Source: JANXSD01 sp043758125 (lineage in GTDB: Bacteria > Bacteroidota > Bacteroidia > AKYH767-A > OLB10). Taken from it: DNA of 9,726 bases. Location of the stretch: assembly GCA_043758125.1 (NCBI GenBank), contig JAYVOC010000241.1, forward strand, positions 1-9,726, written 5' to 3'. This document shows, one piece after another, positions 8,019 through 9,726 of this stretch; the first letter of the stretch is position 1; every line of letters starts with the position of its first letter. The notes under the pieces were generated by a model. It saw only the letters and a list, made by a program, of their open reading frames with translations. It was not told the origin of the DNA and did not search any database. A program made the position numbers and the translations under genes.

Positions 8019-9283
8019 TATTTATCATAACCGTCAGCACGTACATTGATCGTTCCATTTACAAGTACTCTTCTTGGTGCTACCATATAAAAAACGCGCG
8101 CCCAATCGTTAGCTCCATTTGGAAAATAATTATCTAACGTGAATGATCCACCATAAGCACCTACATCATTTCTAGTTAAATTAATATCTACAAATGCTGA
8201 ATCAGGATTGCCAGCGTTAATTGCATTTGATGCCGGTACAGTAGTAGTAATTTTTCCATTTGCATCTAATGTTGTATTCGTTAGAACGATGTTTGTTCCA
8301 TCATTAGTAAATCCCGAAATTGCAAGAGAAGTAATCAAATTATAGTGCACGGAAAAAGTTCCACCATTACAGTAAACATATTGATAATTTACAATAGGAG
8401 AAGAAACTAAATTGTTTTGAATTTCTGTGTATGCTGATGCCGCAGTCGCACAAGCAATTCCATAATACATATAATATGAAGTACTTAATTTTTGAATAGT
8501 ATTATTTACAATAAGGTTGGTTCCTGCATTTGAATTTTTACTTGTAATTACATTAATTCCATATCCATAATAATAAGGATATGGGAAATAAATAAAATTA
8601 TTTAAGATTTGGAAATATTGAGAAGTAGATCCCCAATATATTCCACTCATTGAAGGACTGGTATTGATAACTGTAATTTTATTTCCAATTATTAAGATAG
8701 AATCTGTTGATGCAATGGCATCTGTACTAACATGAATACCATAAACCGCAGCAGAAATTGTTGTATTAATTACATTACCTAGTACTCGACCGAAGTTTAC
8801 ATAAACAGAATTACCCGTATACGAATTGGCAACAGTAACATTATAATTATTTGCATCAAAAAATACTCCTCCATTTATTATTGAGTCGTTAATAACATTT
8901 ACTACACAACGATTACCTGCGGGAGCGTTTACTACTGTTTGTATAGATCCAGTAACAAGTTTCATCTCCATGATTGAAACACTCATTCCTGCTGCTGCAG
9001 GTGTGATATTGACATTCGCATCTACAGTAAAATATGCTCCTTCATTAGCAGAAAGTATTTGAATACTTTTTGTAAGAGTAATTGTTCCTTCTGAATATGC
9101 TGCACCTGTTGATATTGGATATACGATTATTCGATCTCCAGAATTTGCAGCTGAGACGGCAGCATTAATTGTTGGATATGCACCACCAGCTCCTCCCGAT
9201 GAAACAATTAAATCAGTTGCATTCAGTTTTCCTATTAATAAGAAGCAGATTGCGAATAAGCGAATTTGTAGAGAACGATTCAT
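8018..9283 (-). CDS. Secreted right-handed parallel beta-helix protein
   Basis: 421 residues. A signal peptide covers about 1-22 (MNRSLQIRLFAICFLLIGKLNA). The mature part starts as a typical beta-helix cap: 'YPTINAAVSAANSGDRIIVYP' (36-56) resembles the 'yxtIqaAinaAxxGDtIxVxpG' opening of pectate-lyase-like proteins. Asn-rich coils follow (GNVINTTI near 169, GNKITV near 200, LNNFIYF near 227, VNNTIQ near 259, QNNLV near 289, HYNLI near 313), consistent with parallel beta-helix rungs. The end has 'AINAGNPDSAFVDINLTRNDVGAYGG' spread over 354-379, a known closing signature of such proteins, then a C-terminal piece 'RVFYMVAPRRVLVNG' ending in ADGYDK. No catalytic residues of a polysaccharide lyase can be assigned, and no T9SS sorting tail is present, so it may stay periplasmic or need a partner. 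It is the upstream member of a likely operon with the giant gene (one-base overlap). The start is the only ATG that fits the signal peptide, and the upstream sequence is A/T-rich. Confidence 0.9.
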   Translation of the reverse strand: MNRSLQIRLFAICFLLIGKLNATDLIVSSGGAGGAYPTINAAVSAANSGDRIIVYPISTGAAYSEGTITLTKSIQILSANEGAYFTVDANVNITPAAAGMSVSIMEMKLVTGSIQTVVNAPAGNRCVVNVINDSIINGGVFFDANNYNVTVANSYTGNSVYVNFGRVLGNVINTTISAAVYGIHVSTDAIASTDSILIIGNKITVINTSPSMSGIYWGSTSQYFQILNNFIYFPYPYYYGYGINVITSKNSNAGTNLIVNNTIQKLSTSYYMYYGIACATAASAYTEIQNNLVSSPIVNYQYVYCNGGTFSVHYNLITSLAISGFTNDGTNIVLTNTTLDANGKITTTVPASNAINAGNPDSAFVDINLTRNDVGAYGGSFTLDNYFPNGANDWARVFYMVAPRRVLVNGTINVRADGYDK

Positions 9284-9328
9284 ATATATGTTTTTTATTA
9301 TTTACACTATTTATTTGGATACTAAGTA

Positions 9329-9342
9329 TTCACTCGAGAGAA
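9329..9342. promoter_or_regulatory. Imperfect 14-base dyad upstream of the operon, possible operator
   Basis: TTC-A-CTCGAG-A-GAA is palindromic at 12 of 14 positions (only the A/A pair at 9332 and 9339 breaks it). It lies about 46 bases before the beta-helix start, and its G/C-containing core stands out from very AT-rich surroundings. The position would suit a regulator site or an element in the 5' untranslated region. No regulator gene is present in the window. Confidence 0.25.
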
Positions 9343-9355
9343 CTCATTTAAACAA

Positions 9356-9379
9356 TTCATTTATAAAATGAAATTCATT
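9356..9379. repeat. Two overlapping small palindromes
   Basis: TTCATTT-ata-AAATGAA (9356-9372) overlaps AATGAA-a-TTCATT (9367-9379), so the same half-site occurs three times in 24 bases. The arms are AT-rich and could arise by chance in this composition. Confidence 0.3.
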
Positions 9380-9448
9380 ACAATTTAAAGTTTGACAATA
9401 ATTTTCATCTATTTAATAAAATTCTTTTACCAAGAATGAAAGTAGAAT

Positions 9449-9619
9449 TCACTCCTTCAAAGTTCTGACGATTTGCAAAGCAGCGCCATACCCTTTTAGT
9501 AGTATTTTGGTATCAGTATTAGTACGTATTGCATTTATGAAAATTGATATTGAAAAAAAAGATTTAATTTGATTTAAAGAAATATTCCAATCTAAAATAA
9601 CTTGAAATAACTGTAAATA
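9449..9619 (-). pseudogene. Start-less open frame, possible gene remnant or dispersed repeat
   Basis: On the minus strand a frame stays open for 56 codons between an in-frame TAA at 9620-9622 and a TGA at 9449-9451, with no ATG, GTG or TTG start at its head. Its C-terminal half reads INAIRTNTDTKILLKGYG followed by AALQIVRTLKE and the stop, which looks like real protein and not random AT-rich translation. The last 45 bases (9449-9493) hold 22 G or C by hand count, while the stretch above it (9536-9627) is very AT-rich. It may be the 3' end of a decayed gene, or a copy of a short repeated element. I do not recognise a family. Confidence 0.35.
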
Positions 9620-9627
9620 TTAAAAAC

Positions 9628-9659
9628 AAAAAAAGTCCATCATTTCTGATGAACTTTTT
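9628..9659 (-). terminator. Intrinsic terminator of the tRNA-Asp transcript
   Basis: On the minus strand, AGTTCATCA pairs with TGATGGACT (9 pairs, one of them G-T) around a GAAA loop (stem 9634-9642 with 9647-9655). Flanking A and T runs lengthen the stem, and a T run lies downstream (9628-9634 read as T on this strand). It begins about 12 bases after the tRNA 3' end. A T run on the plus strand at 9655-9659 means it could also work in the other direction. Confidence 0.8.
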
Positions 9660-9670
9660 CTTTGACCTTG

Positions 9671-9726
9671 CGGTCCGGACGGGACTCGAACCCGCGACCC
9701 CATGCGTGACAGGCATGTATTCTAAC
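9671..9726 (-). tRNA. tRNA-Asp (anticodon GTC), 5' part outside the window
   Basis: On the minus strand the visible part runs from the end of the D arm (GTTAGAATA) to the discriminator base. The anticodon stem CATGC/GCATG encloses the loop CTGTCAC, with GTC at 9708-9710 read on the minus strand, so it decodes Asp. The T arm shows GCGGG-TTCGAGT-CCCGT. The acceptor 3' strand is CCGGACC with discriminator G at 9671. The next bases read CAA, so the CCA end is not encoded and must be added by the tRNA nucleotidyltransferase. About 20 bases of the 5' half (acceptor 5' strand and most of the D arm) lie beyond 9726. Confidence 0.95.

Larger units (their letters stand above)
9284..9627. other. AT-rich intergenic region between the tRNA-Asp terminator and the beta-helix gene
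   Basis: 344 bases with no intact gene on either strand; the frames that begin with ATG in it are 5-12 codons. It should hold the promoter of the two-gene operon, but I find no clear Bacteroidota promoter (TTG, about 19 bases, TAnnTTTG) reading toward 9283. The nearest -7-like match on the minus strand, GAACTTTG around 9457-9464, has one mismatch and no well-spaced -33 box. It also contains the start-less reading frame at 9449-9619 and the dyads at 9329-9342 and 9356-9379. Confidence 0.7.

Noticed and set aside
9169..9351. 60-codon plus-strand frame with a hydrophobic end
   Set aside because: It is mostly opposite the signal-peptide region of the beta-helix gene, and the hydrophobic stretch is a reflection of the AT-rich leader.

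Overview
The window reads as a piece of a Bacteroidota chromosome. It is AT-rich and has no Shine-Dalgarno sequences in front of its genes. It carries a very large secreted protein ending in a type A sorting domain of the type IX secretion system (T9SS), with SprB-like and Bacteroidota Ig-like/PKD-like repeats in between. I cannot place it below phylum level. Everything recognisable as a gene is on the minus strand.

Read in the direction of transcription (from high to low coordinates), the window opens with the 3' part of a tRNA-Asp(GTC) gene, cut by the window edge (9671-9726). A hairpin-plus-T-run terminator follows (9628-9659). Next is an AT-rich gap (9284-9627) that contains an open but start-less reading frame of about 56 codons with a markedly GC-richer 3' half, probably a gene remnant or a dispersed repeat, plus two small dyads. 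Then comes a 421-residue secreted right-handed beta-helix protein (8018-9283). Its stop codon overlaps by one base the first possible start of the giant gene, which fills 24-8018.

The giant protein (2664 codons from the first ATG; 2652 from the more likely one) is built only from repeats and small beta-sandwich modules. In order: signal peptide; six 70-80 residue repeats of the 'AEYYWD...GLHT...FTTA' kind; ten Ig-like domains with paired cysteines, the last six forming two equal 239-residue three-domain blocks; nine SprB-like repeats, two of them degenerate; one Ig-like domain; a MopE-type putative metal-binding motif; another Ig-like domain; four PKD-like domains; and a T9SS type A C-terminal sorting domain. 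No catalytic domain is visible. The likely role is a cell-surface or released adhesin or matrix protein.

The two protein genes are probably one operon (beta-helix protein first, giant protein second). Both have signal peptides, but only the giant one has a T9SS sorting tail. The pair may work together at the cell surface, but that is inference. I see no CRISPR array, insertion sequence, replication origin or enzyme gene in the window.
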